Source of the DNA: Pandoraea commovens
GTDB lineage: Bacteria > Pseudomonadota > Gammaproteobacteria > Burkholderiales > Burkholderiaceae
Length of the DNA: 64,000 bases
NCBI RefSeq assembly: GCF_902459615.1
Contig: NZ_CABPSA010000001.1
Span: 496,001-560,000, forward strand
Direction: 5' to 3'
The position numbers and the translations under genes were made by a program. Below, piece after piece: positions 34,155 through 41,845 of this stretch; the first letter of the stretch is position 1, and each line of letters starts with the position of its first letter. The notes under the pieces were generated by a model. The model saw only the letters and a program-made list of their open reading frames with translations, ran no database searches and was not told the origin of the DNA.

Positions 34155-35282
34155 TTAGTGGTGCTTACCTGCGTCGTTACCCGAGCCGGACGTCCCCGAC
34201 GACGAGCCGGTCGAGCCTGCTGCGCTTGACGCAGTCTGCGCCCCGGGGGTGCCGACCGTACCCGTCTGCCCCGAGGTACGTTGCGACGCCGAGGTGCCCG
34301 AACCGGTGCCACCGTGTGGGTGGTCGCGATGCGACGATTGCGTACGAATGCGGTTCTCGACGTCCTGCACGCCGAAGCACTGCTCAGCGCAGTCTTCGAT
34401 GGCGTGCTTCATCCAGCGCTCCGGCACGCTGCCCTGCAAGTCGACGCGACCGTCCTTCACCTGCACGCTGACGTCGTGGACTTCAAGCTCATGCGCCATG
34501 CAAAGGCGCTCGCAGACATCCTCACGAATGCGTTCGTCCGAACGGCTGTAGCCCTTCGGCCCCTGACGATGACGCATGTCCATCGAGGCGCCACCGTGAC
34601 CGCCCTGACTTCCGTAGCTGCCATAGTTGCCGTAGCCCCGCTGCTGCGCCTGCGATTCCCGACCTTCCCAGCCTTGCGGCCCGCGCTGCATCGACTGCCC
34701 GCCGCTCTGGCGACGTCCGCCGCCTTGCGACACACGGCTGCCGTAATCACGGTCATAGTCACGCCCGTAATCGCGACCATAGTCGGTACTGAAATCGCCA
34801 CCGTAGTCGCCGCCGTATTCGCCCATGAAGGCGTCCTCGTAATCGCGACCGTAATCCCGGCCATAGCTGCGTCCATAGCCGCCTGCGCCACCTAAACCGC
34901 TGCGTGCCCCATAGGCGTCGCGGTTTTGCCCGGCTTGCGAACGGCCGTAGGTGTCGCGGTTTTGCCCGGCTTGCGAACGGCCGTAGGTGTCGCGGGAATA
35001 GCCGTAGCGCGAATCGCCGCTGTTGCCATGGCGTTCGTTACGCTCATTGCGCGGATCGTCGATGCGCGCACGGCCTGCTTCGCTCCAGTCGGCTTGCCAT
35101 GCCCCTTGTCCTTCTCGTTCGCCACGCTCGCGCGACGGCCGCGTGCCGTACTCGTCTTCCTGGTCGTACGCGGAGAAATCCCGCTGCATGGCCTCCTCGT
35201 CGAAATCGCGACGGTATTGGCTGCGCTGTCCGCCACCTTGCATTTGCCGCTCGTTATCGCGCGTTGCGTATCGTCGTTGCAT
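34155..35282 (-). CDS. BON-domain protein with long Gly/Tyr/Arg repeat region
   Basis: 375 residues. The N-terminal 220 residues are hydrophilic and repetitive: RDTYGRSQAGQN copies near 95-120, then many (G/D)RDYGRDY and EYGGDYGGD units. A single BON domain lies about 235-305 (DERIREDVCERLCMAHELEVHDVSVQVKDG, GSVPERWMKHAIEDC). The tail is Gly/Ser/Thr-rich. BON domains bind membranes or glycans in osmotic-shock proteins. No signal peptide is seen. ATG 35282 has GGAG 8 bases upstream, and a sigma-54 promoter lies 82 bp upstream. Confidence 0.85.
   Translation of the reverse strand: MQRRYATRDNERQMQGGGQRSQYRRDFDEEAMQRDFSAYDQEDEYGTRPSRERGEREGQGAWQADWSEAGRARIDDPRNERNERHGNSGDSRYGYSRDTYGRSQAGQNRDTYGRSQAGQNRDAYGARSGLGGAGGYGRSYGRDYGRDYEDAFMGEYGGDYGGDFSTDYGRDYGRDYDRDYGSRVSQGGGRRQSGGQSMQRGPQGWEGRESQAQQRGYGNYGSYGSQGGHGGASMDMRHRQGPKGYSRSDERIREDVCERLCMAHELEVHDVSVQVKDGRVDLQGSVPERWMKHAIEDCAEQCFGVQDVENRIRTQSSHRDHPHGGTGSGTSASQRTSGQTGTVGTPGAQTASSAAGSTGSSSGTSGSGNDAGKHH
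34921..34992. repeat. 36-bp direct repeat, two units, in the BON gene
   Basis: Two consecutive 36-bp units (34921-34956 and 34957-34992) are almost identical and encode two copies of a 12-residue TYGRSQAGQNRD segment. This is a recent in-frame duplication within the repeat region. Confidence 0.85.
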
Positions 35283-35363
35283 GATGATTCTCCAGATGAG
35301 CAGCGCCAGCGGTCCAGAAGCAACGGCTCCTGTTCAACCATTCCGGCACCGGACCCATACTTG

Positions 35364-35379
35364 TGCAAGTCGCATGCCA
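35364..35379 (-). promoter_or_regulatory. Sigma-54 promoter of the BON-domain gene
   Basis: TGGCATGCGACTTGCA on the minus strand matches the sigma-54 consensus TGGCACG-N4-TTGCW at all but one position, with exactly 10 bp between GG(-24) and GC(-12). The predicted start point leaves a leader of about 70 bases before ATG 35282. Two sigma-54 activators are encoded just downstream. Confidence 0.8.
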
Positions 35380-35512
35380 TGCGTCGGACGTAGCCACGAC
35401 GCTCGCGAATCCCGGTCGGGTGGACGACCGCCGAGGCGTTTTTTCCATTCGTGGCAAGTTCGTCCTGTCTGTGACAGTGTGGACATGGACCTGATGTTTC
35501 ATGTTGACGTGC

Positions 35513-35540
35513 TTGACGTTACCCGCGCATTGCGTATAGA
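35513..35540 (+). promoter_or_regulatory. Putative sigma-70 promoter upstream of the dapA-like gene
   Basis: TTGACG (35513-35518) and TATAGA (35535-35540) with a 16-bp spacer. It could drive a 32-codon ORF at 35549, the dapA-like gene at 35860 with a leader of about 310 bases, or both. Confidence 0.45.
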
Positions 35541-35548
35541 GTCACCGC

Positions 35549-35647
35549 ATGACGAATTCCGCCCACCTCCGCTCGCAGGCTCTGCGCGTTGCCCTTCCGG
35601 GACAACGGGGTGCGTTCGTCAAAAGCAAAAAACAGTCGCTCAACTGA
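35549..35647 (+). CDS. Possible leaderless small ORF, 32 codons
   Basis: An ATG lies 9 bp after the -10 box of the predicted promoter, so a transcript would be leaderless or nearly so. The encoded peptide starts MTNSAHLRSQALRVALPG and ends in KSKKQSLN. Its stop codon lies inside the left arm of the adjacent hairpin. No homologue is known to me; it may be chance. Confidence 0.2.
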   Translation: MTNSAHLRSQALRVALPGQRGAFVKSKKQSLN

Positions 35648-35678
35648 CCGGAGCGTGCTGTTCCGTCAGTTGAGCGAC
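35635..35678 (-). terminator. Hairpin with U-tract on the minus strand
   Basis: Arms of 14 perfect pairs (GTCGCTCAACTGAC and its complement) enclose a 16-base loop. On the minus strand the stem is followed by TGTTTTTTGC, as in an intrinsic terminator, but no minus-strand gene is evident to its right. On the plus strand it would be a leader hairpin of the dapA-like transcript. The rest of 35383-35859 has no supported gene. Confidence 0.5.
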
Positions 35679-35859
35679 GGAATAGCCACGTGGACCGGCA
35701 GTCCCGCCCAGCGCCCAGTGCGCGCCTGCAATACCCGTACCGCCCCGCATCACCGGCCAATCTGCCCCGAACACCACGCGTCAAATCTTGCGTCGCCCTG
35801 CTGAACGGTTTCCGTACAAGGTCACCACACGTTCATCGCATTCGTATCAGGGAGACACC

Positions 35860-36384
35860 ATGCAAGACTCGCAATCGCCCATCGCCGCCGCTCAGTCGAC
35901 TTCGCTTCACGCATCGTCCAGCTTTCGTGGGATCTGGCTGCCGCTCATCACGCCCTTCAAGCGCGAAGGCGCACATGCGCCGGTCGATCACACCGCACTG
36001 CGGCGGATCGTTGCGCACTACCGTCACTCGGGAATTGCGGGCTTCGTGATCTGTGGCACGACCGGTGAAGCGGCCGCGTTGGAGGATGTCGAACAAATCG
36101 CGGTGCTTGAGACCGTATTGGCAGAAGCCGACGGGCTGCCTGTCATCGCCGGTCTCGCGGGGAATCATCTCGGGCATACGCTCACGCGCATGGACGCTCT
36201 GAACGCACTGCCGCTCGCTGGTGTGCTGACGCCCGCGCCGTATTACATCCGCCCGTCGCAGGCGGGGCTCGTCGACTGGTTCCATGCGCTGGCCGACCGC
36301 TCGGCCGCGCCGCTGGTGCTCTACGACATTCCGTATCGCACAGGGGCCACGCTGACGTTAGAAGTAGCGCGCCGTTTATTTTGA
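35860..36384 (+). pseudogene. Dihydrodipicolinate synthase-family gene truncated by the prophage
   Basis: The frame encodes 174 residues, whereas the family normally has about 290-310. Present are the N-terminal strand GIWLPLITPF, the GTTGEAAAL motif near residue 67 and the catalytic-triad tyrosine region YDIPYRTG near residue 155. The Schiff-base lysine and the C-terminal half are missing. The sequence breaks after VARRL, where repeats typical of a transposable-phage end begin, and a stop codon follows. RBS GGGAG precedes ATG 35860. The rest of the gene should lie beyond the right prophage end, outside the window. Confidence 0.85.
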
Positions 36385-36409
36385 CCCGCGCTGACGTTTA
36401 ATTTGACCC
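36374..36409. repeat. Prophage end with two 22-bp-period transposase-site-like repeats
   Basis: GTTTATTTTGACCC (36374-36387) and GTTTAATTTGACCC (36396-36409) differ at one base and start exactly 22 bp apart. MuA-type transposases bind several sites of about 22 bp at each end. The first copy coincides with the break in the dapA-like gene. The terminal dinucleotide and target duplication cannot be fixed without the other end. Confidence 0.55.
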
Positions 36410-36494
36410 AGCAATTACGGCCGCAATTTTTGGCTCGTCCGGAAAGCCGAGAAGTGTTCTCGCGGTGCGAGACGCCAAAGCCATGGCCCGAGTG

Positions 36495-36854
36495 TCAATT
36501 CACGCCAAGCTGCGGATCGGTGACAGGCGGAACATCCAAAGTGAGCCAAACGGGGATAGGACCGCCCCCGTCATACCTGACGCTTTCGTTCTCCAATTCA
36601 ATGGAATCGCCCAACATATAGGGGGCACCCGTAGTAACAACATAGAACGACTTCTGGCGATGATCCTCAACGATCGCCCATTTCTCACCGTCCCACTTGG
36701 GAGCATAGCCTTCGTTCGCTGCCGGCGGCCCTACTTCCACCGCACCGTAGGGCACGTTGAATTCACCGGGCGACATAAACAGCTCATGGGCCGTTTCCTG
36801 GTACAGGAAGAATCCCGCCGGATCGGTTTGATACACAATTTTCTCTTCCATCAT
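36495..36854 (-). CDS. Tail fibre assembly-like or tail-associated phage protein
   Basis: A 119-residue protein (IVYQTDPAGFFLYQETAHELF, MSPGEFNVPYGAVEVGPPAA, GGGPIPVWLTLDVPP). It resembles the small proteins that follow tail fibre genes in Mu- and P2-like phages, which carry a Trp/Pro-rich fibre-assembly motif. It is the last gene before the prophage end and lies 94 bp after the tail fibre gene. Either of two adjacent ATG codons (36854 or 36851) could be the start. Confidence 0.6.
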   Translation of the reverse strand: MMEEKIVYQTDPAGFFLYQETAHELFMSPGEFNVPYGAVEVGPPAANEGYAPKWDGEKWAIVEDHRQKSFYVVTTGAPYMLGDSIELENESVRYDGGGPIPVWLTLDVPPVTDPQLGVN

Positions 36855-36948
36855 TCATCCTCATAGGGCCGTTTCATAGCGAATGCACGAGCGCTCGGGG
36901 CGCGGAAGCACGGCCGCCTAGCACCACGTACGCGCCGCGCGTGCACAT

Positions 36949-37764
36949 TTATACGTGAATCCGCGGAGCGAATGCAGTATTCACGGGGCGCGTTTCCGAC
37001 CCGCCGTTTTCCTCAGTGGTGCCTGCCCTTGAATTACCGCCAGTCACCACGCCAGCACCCACGCCGCTCTGCACGATAGCGGCCGTACCGTAGGCGTGAG
37101 AGTGATGCAAAAATGCAGCGGTTTGAGCGGAACCGAGCGTTCTTGCATTTGCAGTGTCAGCGTCGGTCCCCGTATATCGGCGGAATTGGTTGCGTAGGTC
37201 CGGACACCGGAAATTGTCCCCGCCCAGGTCGACAAACTTGTGCATGCCGGCCGTCCACGCACCGGAGGCGACAACCAGGTTGTTTTCCAGCGCGTAGCCC
37301 CACAGACCGGCGTATGCGGTCTTGCTCAACGTGCCACCAACGGCGTCGATTTCGCTGGCCAGCGGAGTCAATGTATGTCCGTCGATCGGGCGGCCGCAAA
37401 GCGGCGAACGGTAGCCGGTGAAATACGCGCTGGCGCTCCAGATCCAAACCTCCCCGGCCTCGGCCACGGTAATCGGACCGATATTCTGCGTGGGCAGCGA
37501 CGTAATTGAGTAGACGCGGGGATAGTCAGAGCGCTTGGCAAAGACGGCCAGGAGTGCGTCACGCAGGAGCGTGTAACTGTCGGGATCATCAGGATTAAAC
37601 GGCTGGCCGTCCATGTTGGCCAGCTTCAGCAGCTCCATCAGGCTCCAGATGATCATATTGCCGTCATCCCCGGACCAGACCGTCGGCACGGCGACGCTGT
37701 CGCTGTGCATGCGGTGGCCAGTCGGGCCGTGCACCACATTGTCGGCACTGGTTGTGTAGTCCAT
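36949..37764 (-). CDS. Tail fibre/collar-domain protein
   Basis: 271 residues. The second half has a phage tail-collar region: PLCGRPIDGHTLTP, FRCPDLRNQFRRYTG, AAFLHHSHAYGT and the C-terminal GGSETRPVNTAFAPRIHV. The HxH motif is typical of metal-binding fibre tips. It follows the gp48-like gene by 11 bp. It would form the receptor-binding tip of the tail. Confidence 0.82.
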   Translation of the reverse strand: MDYTTSADNVVHGPTGHRMHSDSVAVPTVWSGDDGNMIIWSLMELLKLANMDGQPFNPDDPDSYTLLRDALLAVFAKRSDYPRVYSITSLPTQNIGPITVAEAGEVWIWSASAYFTGYRSPLCGRPIDGHTLTPLASEIDAVGGTLSKTAYAGLWGYALENNLVVASGAWTAGMHKFVDLGGDNFRCPDLRNQFRRYTGTDADTANARTLGSAQTAAFLHHSHAYGTAAIVQSGVGAGVVTGGNSRAGTTEENGGSETRPVNTAFAPRIHV

Positions 37765-37775
37765 TCAAAGCCTCT

Positions 37776-38372
37776 TTAAAGGTAGATTACGTTGATTTCA
37801 AAGCGCGCTGGCGCGATTCGGCCAAGCAGGCATTGGATTTCAATGCCGTCCTGGCTACAGATGCGCAGACGTTGGCCAACACGGTTCGCCCCAACCCGGA
37901 AAGGGACGCACAGATACAGCACCTTCACGTTGAGCACGCCTGATAGGCTGCCGAGCCGATCGCCGACCCGGTTTCGCCCAACGCGAAACGGCGTCGAATA
38001 CCAGATTTCGACTTGATAGCCGTATCTGGCCAGATAGGCTTTGATCGCCTCCGGGCTTTCCGCCGAGCTGTCGTCGTATGCCAGGTCAACGTCGCCACGC
38101 AGCCGCGCGAGCATGTTCGTGCGCCGTTGCTCGCCATCCTGTTCGCCCTCGAAGCAGGGATCAGGTAAGCCCAGCGCTTCCTCCCATTCCTCAAGGCGTG
38201 AGCACGTCCGGTGGGGAATCCACTGTCGAACGGCACTTTCGACCCACTCGTGGTGCTCGCGCAGGACGCCCGCCCATGCCTTGAGCCAGCGCATGACGAC
38301 GGATCCGGGCGCGCGGGGGAACGCGAAGCCAGGTGGCAACAGGTGCGTGAGGGCTTGCCAGAACTTGTCCAT
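37776..38372 (-). CDS. Mu gp48-like protein (YmfQ/DUF2313)
   Basis: 198 residues; the N-terminus FWQALTHLLPPGFAFPRAPGSVVMRW is the hallmark of YmfQ/gp48 proteins that connect the baseplate to the fibre. Its ATG overlaps the stop codon of the baseplate J gene by one base, showing tight coupling. The C-terminal part has FRVGRNRVGDRLGS and FRVGANRVGQRLRI, an internal duplication of a short beta unit. Confidence 0.8.
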   Translation of the reverse strand: MDKFWQALTHLLPPGFAFPRAPGSVVMRWLKAWAGVLREHHEWVESAVRQWIPHRTCSRLEEWEEALGLPDPCFEGEQDGEQRRTNMLARLRGDVDLAYDDSSAESPEAIKAYLARYGYQVEIWYSTPFRVGRNRVGDRLGSLSGVLNVKVLYLCVPFRVGANRVGQRLRICSQDGIEIQCLLGRIAPARFEINVIYL

Positions 38373-39493
38373 CAGCGGAACGTCACCGACCGAAGGATCA
38401 GAATCTCGTACGCACCGGCGACCAGAAAGCCGCCCTCCGTGAGTACCGGCGCGATAAACCGATGATCAAACTCGCCTGGCGCTGTCGAAACGGCTTCACG
38501 CAGGTGTGAGTGCGGAATGCGGCCATGCGGTGCTGCCTCGCGAAAGAACAGGTCTTTCAGCTCCAGCTCGATCGCATCGCGTGTTGCGGTCGTATCCGGC
38601 GTAATCTCCAGCTCGATGTCGACGAAGACCGGATCCGGCACAATCACAAACAGCTCGTCGGGCGGACCACGCATCGGATCACGGATGTAGTCGTACACCA
38701 GTTGCTTCTGCGCGGCCGTCGGCAGACCGTACGGCGTGTTGTTGTCGGCCATGATGACGACGCCTGCCGTTGTCGGGCCACTCGGGTTGCGAACACCCCA
38801 TGCGCGCGTGATTCCCGGCACGGAGAGTGCCCAGCGTTCGTAGTCGCCAGGCGCACTGCCTCGGGGCGGGTTAGCCAAACGCTGTCCCAACCGATAGATG
38901 CCTTCGGCGTCTGTCTCACGGTCCGTGCCGGCGGCAATGCCATCCGGGCCGACCTTGAAGCTGACATCAATGCCGGGGACAGTCGCAATCAGCTCCAGCG
39001 GCGTGTCGGCCGCGAGGTTGCCGGCGCTACCTGCGATGTCGCAAGCTACTTTGGCCGTAATGCTCAGATCGGCGGCGACGCGAGCGTCTTCCAGTATCGT
39101 GAACGTTTGGTCGCCATCAGCCCGAATGACGTTGCCAGCTTCCAGCAAGGAATTCGCGGTGCCGGTGCCGACCACCACGCCGCGTGAAACGTTCGCCTCC
39201 TTACGCGGCAAGCCGTAGGCGACCAGCCAATCGTCCAGAAACGCGTCGCTCGACTTGGTCGGAATGGCTTGCTTGGCGATGTAGTCGCGCAGATAACGGT
39301 ATGCGCCGTGAATTCCAACGCCCTGGACGAACGCCTGCACATCGATGTTCGAGCGTGCGAGCGCCACGTCCGCGGCGGACAAGTCCGCCCCTTGCTCAGT
39401 CGCGGCGTCGACAAGTCCTTGCTGGAGCTGGCGAGCGGCGTTGTCCTTGAGCTCTGCAATTGAAGGGATCGCTACCTGGACGGATGTGCTCAT
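38372..39493 (-). CDS. Baseplate J-like protein (Mu gp47)
   Basis: 373 residues from ATG 39493 (MSTSVQVAIPSIAEL), which has GGAGGG upstream and overlaps the previous stop in an ATGA arrangement. The family is recognised from the wedge-protein core: GGVVIMADN-like VVIMADNNTPYGLPT, PLELIATVPGIDVSFKVG and VPDPVFVDIELEITPDTTATRDAI. It forms the wedge of the contractile-tail baseplate. Confidence 0.88.
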   Translation of the reverse strand: MSTSVQVAIPSIAELKDNAARQLQQGLVDAATEQGADLSAADVALARSNIDVQAFVQGVGIHGAYRYLRDYIAKQAIPTKSSDAFLDDWLVAYGLPRKEANVSRGVVVGTGTANSLLEAGNVIRADGDQTFTILEDARVAADLSITAKVACDIAGSAGNLAADTPLELIATVPGIDVSFKVGPDGIAAGTDRETDAEGIYRLGQRLANPPRGSAPGDYERWALSVPGITRAWGVRNPSGPTTAGVVIMADNNTPYGLPTAAQKQLVYDYIRDPMRGPPDELFVIVPDPVFVDIELEITPDTTATRDAIELELKDLFFREAAPHGRIPHSHLREAVSTAPGEFDHRFIAPVLTEGGFLVAGAYEILILRSVTFR

Positions 39494-40074
39494 GCAGCAG
39501 CCCTCCGAAGGCTTGTGCCCCAAAGTACGTCGTAGACCGGGCGCTCGGTGTTCCCTTGAAAAATGCGCGGGCGTAGCGCGAGACGTTCATTTGTCGCGCC
39601 GGTCCACTGCGCGACTACGTCGACCTGGCTGGCGACATCAGAGCGAACCATCCACTGCAGGGACTCCCACGCGGCGAAGCGAGCCCGCTCCAGCATGTCG
39701 ACCGTCGATTTGGTGACATAACAGAGCCACAGATGCGAGCCCCACGCGTCGGTTTCATCGCGCGGCGCTTCAGCAGCAGGCATGGCGAACTCGTCGCCAC
39801 ACCAGCCTCTACGGTCCGTCTGGTTCTGAGGCAACACCGTGTCGTCGTCAGCTCGGCGGTCGCAAAAGAGCGACAGAATGACTGCCGTGCAAAGGCTGTC
39901 ATCGAGCTCCAGAGCGCGAACCTCCAGGAGGTCGGCATAGTGACCAACGGCGATGCAGGGATTCGAGAAATCGTGCCAGGCACCTTTGGTCGTGCGACCG
40001 CTCCGAACGACGCTCCAGTCGAACGGGATGCCGGTATCAACGGATGCTCGGGAGGTGGTGAGGATATCGATCAT
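39490..40074 (-). CDS. Mu gp46-like baseplate protein
   Basis: 194 residues beginning MIDILTTSRASVDTGIPFDW. It fits gp46 by length, by the LEVRALELDDSLCTAVILSLFCDRRA segment and by its place between gp45- and gp47-type genes. It is the first gene after an 83-bp gap with the GTGAAACATTTCAC palindrome, so it may begin a separate transcript of gp46, gp47, gp48 and fibre genes. No good ribosome site is seen; a small GGCCTA stem lies just upstream. Confidence 0.75.
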   Translation of the reverse strand: MIDILTTSRASVDTGIPFDWSVVRSGRTTKGAWHDFSNPCIAVGHYADLLEVRALELDDSLCTAVILSLFCDRRADDDTVLPQNQTDRRGWCGDEFAMPAAEAPRDETDAWGSHLWLCYVTKSTVDMLERARFAAWESLQWMVRSDVASQVDVVAQWTGATNERLALRPRIFQGNTERPVYDVLWGTSLRRAAA

Positions 40075-40107
40075 GATGGCCTATTGATTAGGCCTTCATG
40101 ATCGGTT

Positions 40108-40160
40108 CAGGAGGGAGTTAAGTCGCTGTGAAACATTTCACAAACGACAGGAGGGAGTTA
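40108..40160. repeat. 13-bp direct repeat flanking late operator A
   Basis: CAGGAGGGAGTTA occurs at 40108-40120 and 40148-40160, 40 bp apart. The right copy includes the stop codon of the gp45-like gene. The 27 bp between contain operator A. Confidence 0.8.
40128..40141. promoter_or_regulatory. Late operator site A
   Basis: GTGAAACATTTCAC is a perfect palindrome (GTGAAA-CA-TTTCAC in halves) 54 bp upstream of the gp46-like start, within one of the few gaps of the late operon. Related sites occur at 53188 and 63511, in front of two other late operons. A 13-bp direct repeat flanks it. Confidence 0.55.
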
Positions 40161-40679
40161 GCGGGAGACGCCGCCTGACTGGTCACTACCGTGTTGAACG
40201 TTGTCGTGCTTGTGGCCGAAATACTCGCTTTCTGAGACCTGCAGCGACTCGCCGACTTCCGCGCGCGTGCCGACCGTAAGCGCTTCGCTGGTCGACAACG
40301 TTGGCGTCGTGACTGCTACGCCGTTCTTGCCTTTGAGAGCAATATTGTCGGCCTCCACCTCGAAATCTGTGCACTTCGCCGTGATCTTCCCGCCCTGGCT
40401 GAGCTGAATGCAATGCCCTTCCTTGTGCCATACGGCCACGTCGTAAGGTGCTAGGTGGGGGCGGCCGTCGATGCGGTCCATGCGTAACACGATCGTATGT
40501 CCACCAGCTTCGATGACGAGCCCTTGACCGTCGATCGGATTGCCCGCAAAGCCGTAGTCTTGCCAGCGCTCGACGCTTTCACGACCGCTGCTGTCGAAAA
40601 CCTGCACTGAGACTTCCTGGACGGGGCCTTCCTTGAGACCGCGTAGCAGCGCCCGGCGTAGCATGTTCATGAGGTTCAT
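40158..40679 (-). CDS. Baseplate assembly/spike protein (Mu gp45, V-like)
   Basis: 173 residues: N-terminal MLRRALLRGLKEGPVQEVSVQVFDSSG, an OB-like middle part (DYGFAGNPIDGQGLVIEAGG) and a repetitive beta-helix-like end with a His-rich tip (YFGHKHDNVQHG) that probably binds a metal ion at the point of the tail spike. It overlaps the gp44-like gene by 4 bp. Confidence 0.85.
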   Translation of the reverse strand: MNLMNMLRRALLRGLKEGPVQEVSVQVFDSSGRESVERWQDYGFAGNPIDGQGLVIEAGGHTIVLRMDRIDGRPHLAPYDVAVWHKEGHCIQLSQGGKITAKCTDFEVEADNIALKGKNGVAVTTPTLSTSEALTVGTRAEVGESLQVSESEYFGHKHDNVQHGSDQSGGVSR

Positions 40680-41842
40680 GACGGGTCTCCCTTGAATTCG
40701 AGTACGGAACCGTCCTTTCCGCGCTTCCCCTTGCCGCGACCGCGTCGCACCTTCGTCTTGAGCGGCACAGTGTCGTATGCCTCCGTCGGCCGTACCAGCA
40801 GTTCGGTTACGTCGCCTTCCTTGAGGTCCACAGTCTGTTTCACCTCACAGATCAGCCATTCTTCACCGTCCAGACCCGCGATGTCGTCATAGATCGGCAC
40901 AAGAGTATTGATTTCCCACGGCTTGCCTTGCCACGTCCAGCCTTCCACTGTGTACTTAAAGCCGAACGCGTGGCCACGGCGAACGCGCATCGTGTGGTCG
41001 ACCAGGCGCTGCATGTCCGGCGCTTCGTTGTTGCCATCCGCATGGATCACCAACGGCAGATATCGCTTCATGCCGGGATCTTTGGCATGGGCCTTCTGCT
41101 GCACGGCCTGGCCGAATGCCTTGGCGACGTCGCCCATCGTTCCCCCGACATCGAGCGTCTGAAGGCTCTTGTGGTGCGTGACGTTGCCCTGGCCGTAACA
41201 GAAGTAATCCGAGTGGCGATTCGCGTCGGTGCTGGCACTCTCCATGCTGATCACGTTGACGCCTCGCACGATGGCACCGTGGCTTTTCGTTTGTCCCGCG
41301 CGGGTAATGAGCACACGCCCCTCGGCATCGGTCGTCACCAGAACACCGCGCAATCGCGCGGCTCGGGCGAGTACCTGGACGACCTTCTCTCCATGCTCGA
41401 TCTTCAGATCCCGGATCGGCTCGCCGATGTCCGTATCGATACGCACGTCGATGCCAAAAGGTGAGCACAGATCCCGCGCGATCCTATCGAGTTTCGCATT
41501 TCGCCACTGACCGCCGCGATAGATCGCCGAGCACGCCACCAGGTCGCCACTACGGCTGCGGCCCTCGATCTTGAATCCGCAGTCATCACGCCGGTAGAAC
41601 GGCTCTGCGGCGAGTACCGTCCCGGTTACGACCAGCGTTTCGTTGATCCGAATCTTGATGCTGTCCTGGCGATTGATGTTCGGAGGATTGCCGGGAATAA
41701 GGGAAACCGGGATGCTAAAGCGACTCGACAGCGTCTCCAGTGACCGCTCGACGCTGGACGAAAGCCACCCCTGGTAGTCGCGGCCATTGACCGTCACGTA
41801 AATCTTCGCGTCGTCGCGCGTGAACTGAGTGGGTTTTGCCAT
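40676..41842 (-). CDS. Tail hub protein (Mu gp44, P-like)
   Basis: 388 residues. The N-terminus (VTVNGRDYQGWLSSSVERSLETLSSRF) and the GRSRSGDLVACSAIYRGGQW segment are typical of the gp44 baseplate hub, the counterpart of T4 gp27. The end is basic (KTKVRRGRGKGKRGKDG). It lies 3 bp after the circularisation-protein gene. Confidence 0.87.
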   Translation of the reverse strand: MAKPTQFTRDDAKIYVTVNGRDYQGWLSSSVERSLETLSSRFSIPVSLIPGNPPNINRQDSIKIRINETLVVTGTVLAAEPFYRRDDCGFKIEGRSRSGDLVACSAIYRGGQWRNAKLDRIARDLCSPFGIDVRIDTDIGEPIRDLKIEHGEKVVQVLARAARLRGVLVTTDAEGRVLITRAGQTKSHGAIVRGVNVISMESASTDANRHSDYFCYGQGNVTHHKSLQTLDVGGTMGDVAKAFGQAVQQKAHAKDPGMKRYLPLVIHADGNNEAPDMQRLVDHTMRVRRGHAFGFKYTVEGWTWQGKPWEINTLVPIYDDIAGLDGEEWLICEVKQTVDLKEGDVTELLVRPTEAYDTVPLKTKVRRGRGKGKRGKDGSVLEFKGDPS

Positions 41843-41845
41843 AGG

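Noticed and set aside
36374-36409. IS21-type insertion sequence end
   Set aside because: The motif resembles some IS ends by eye, but no istA/istB genes follow; the adjacent genes are phage tail genes and the MuA-type transposase explains the repeats.
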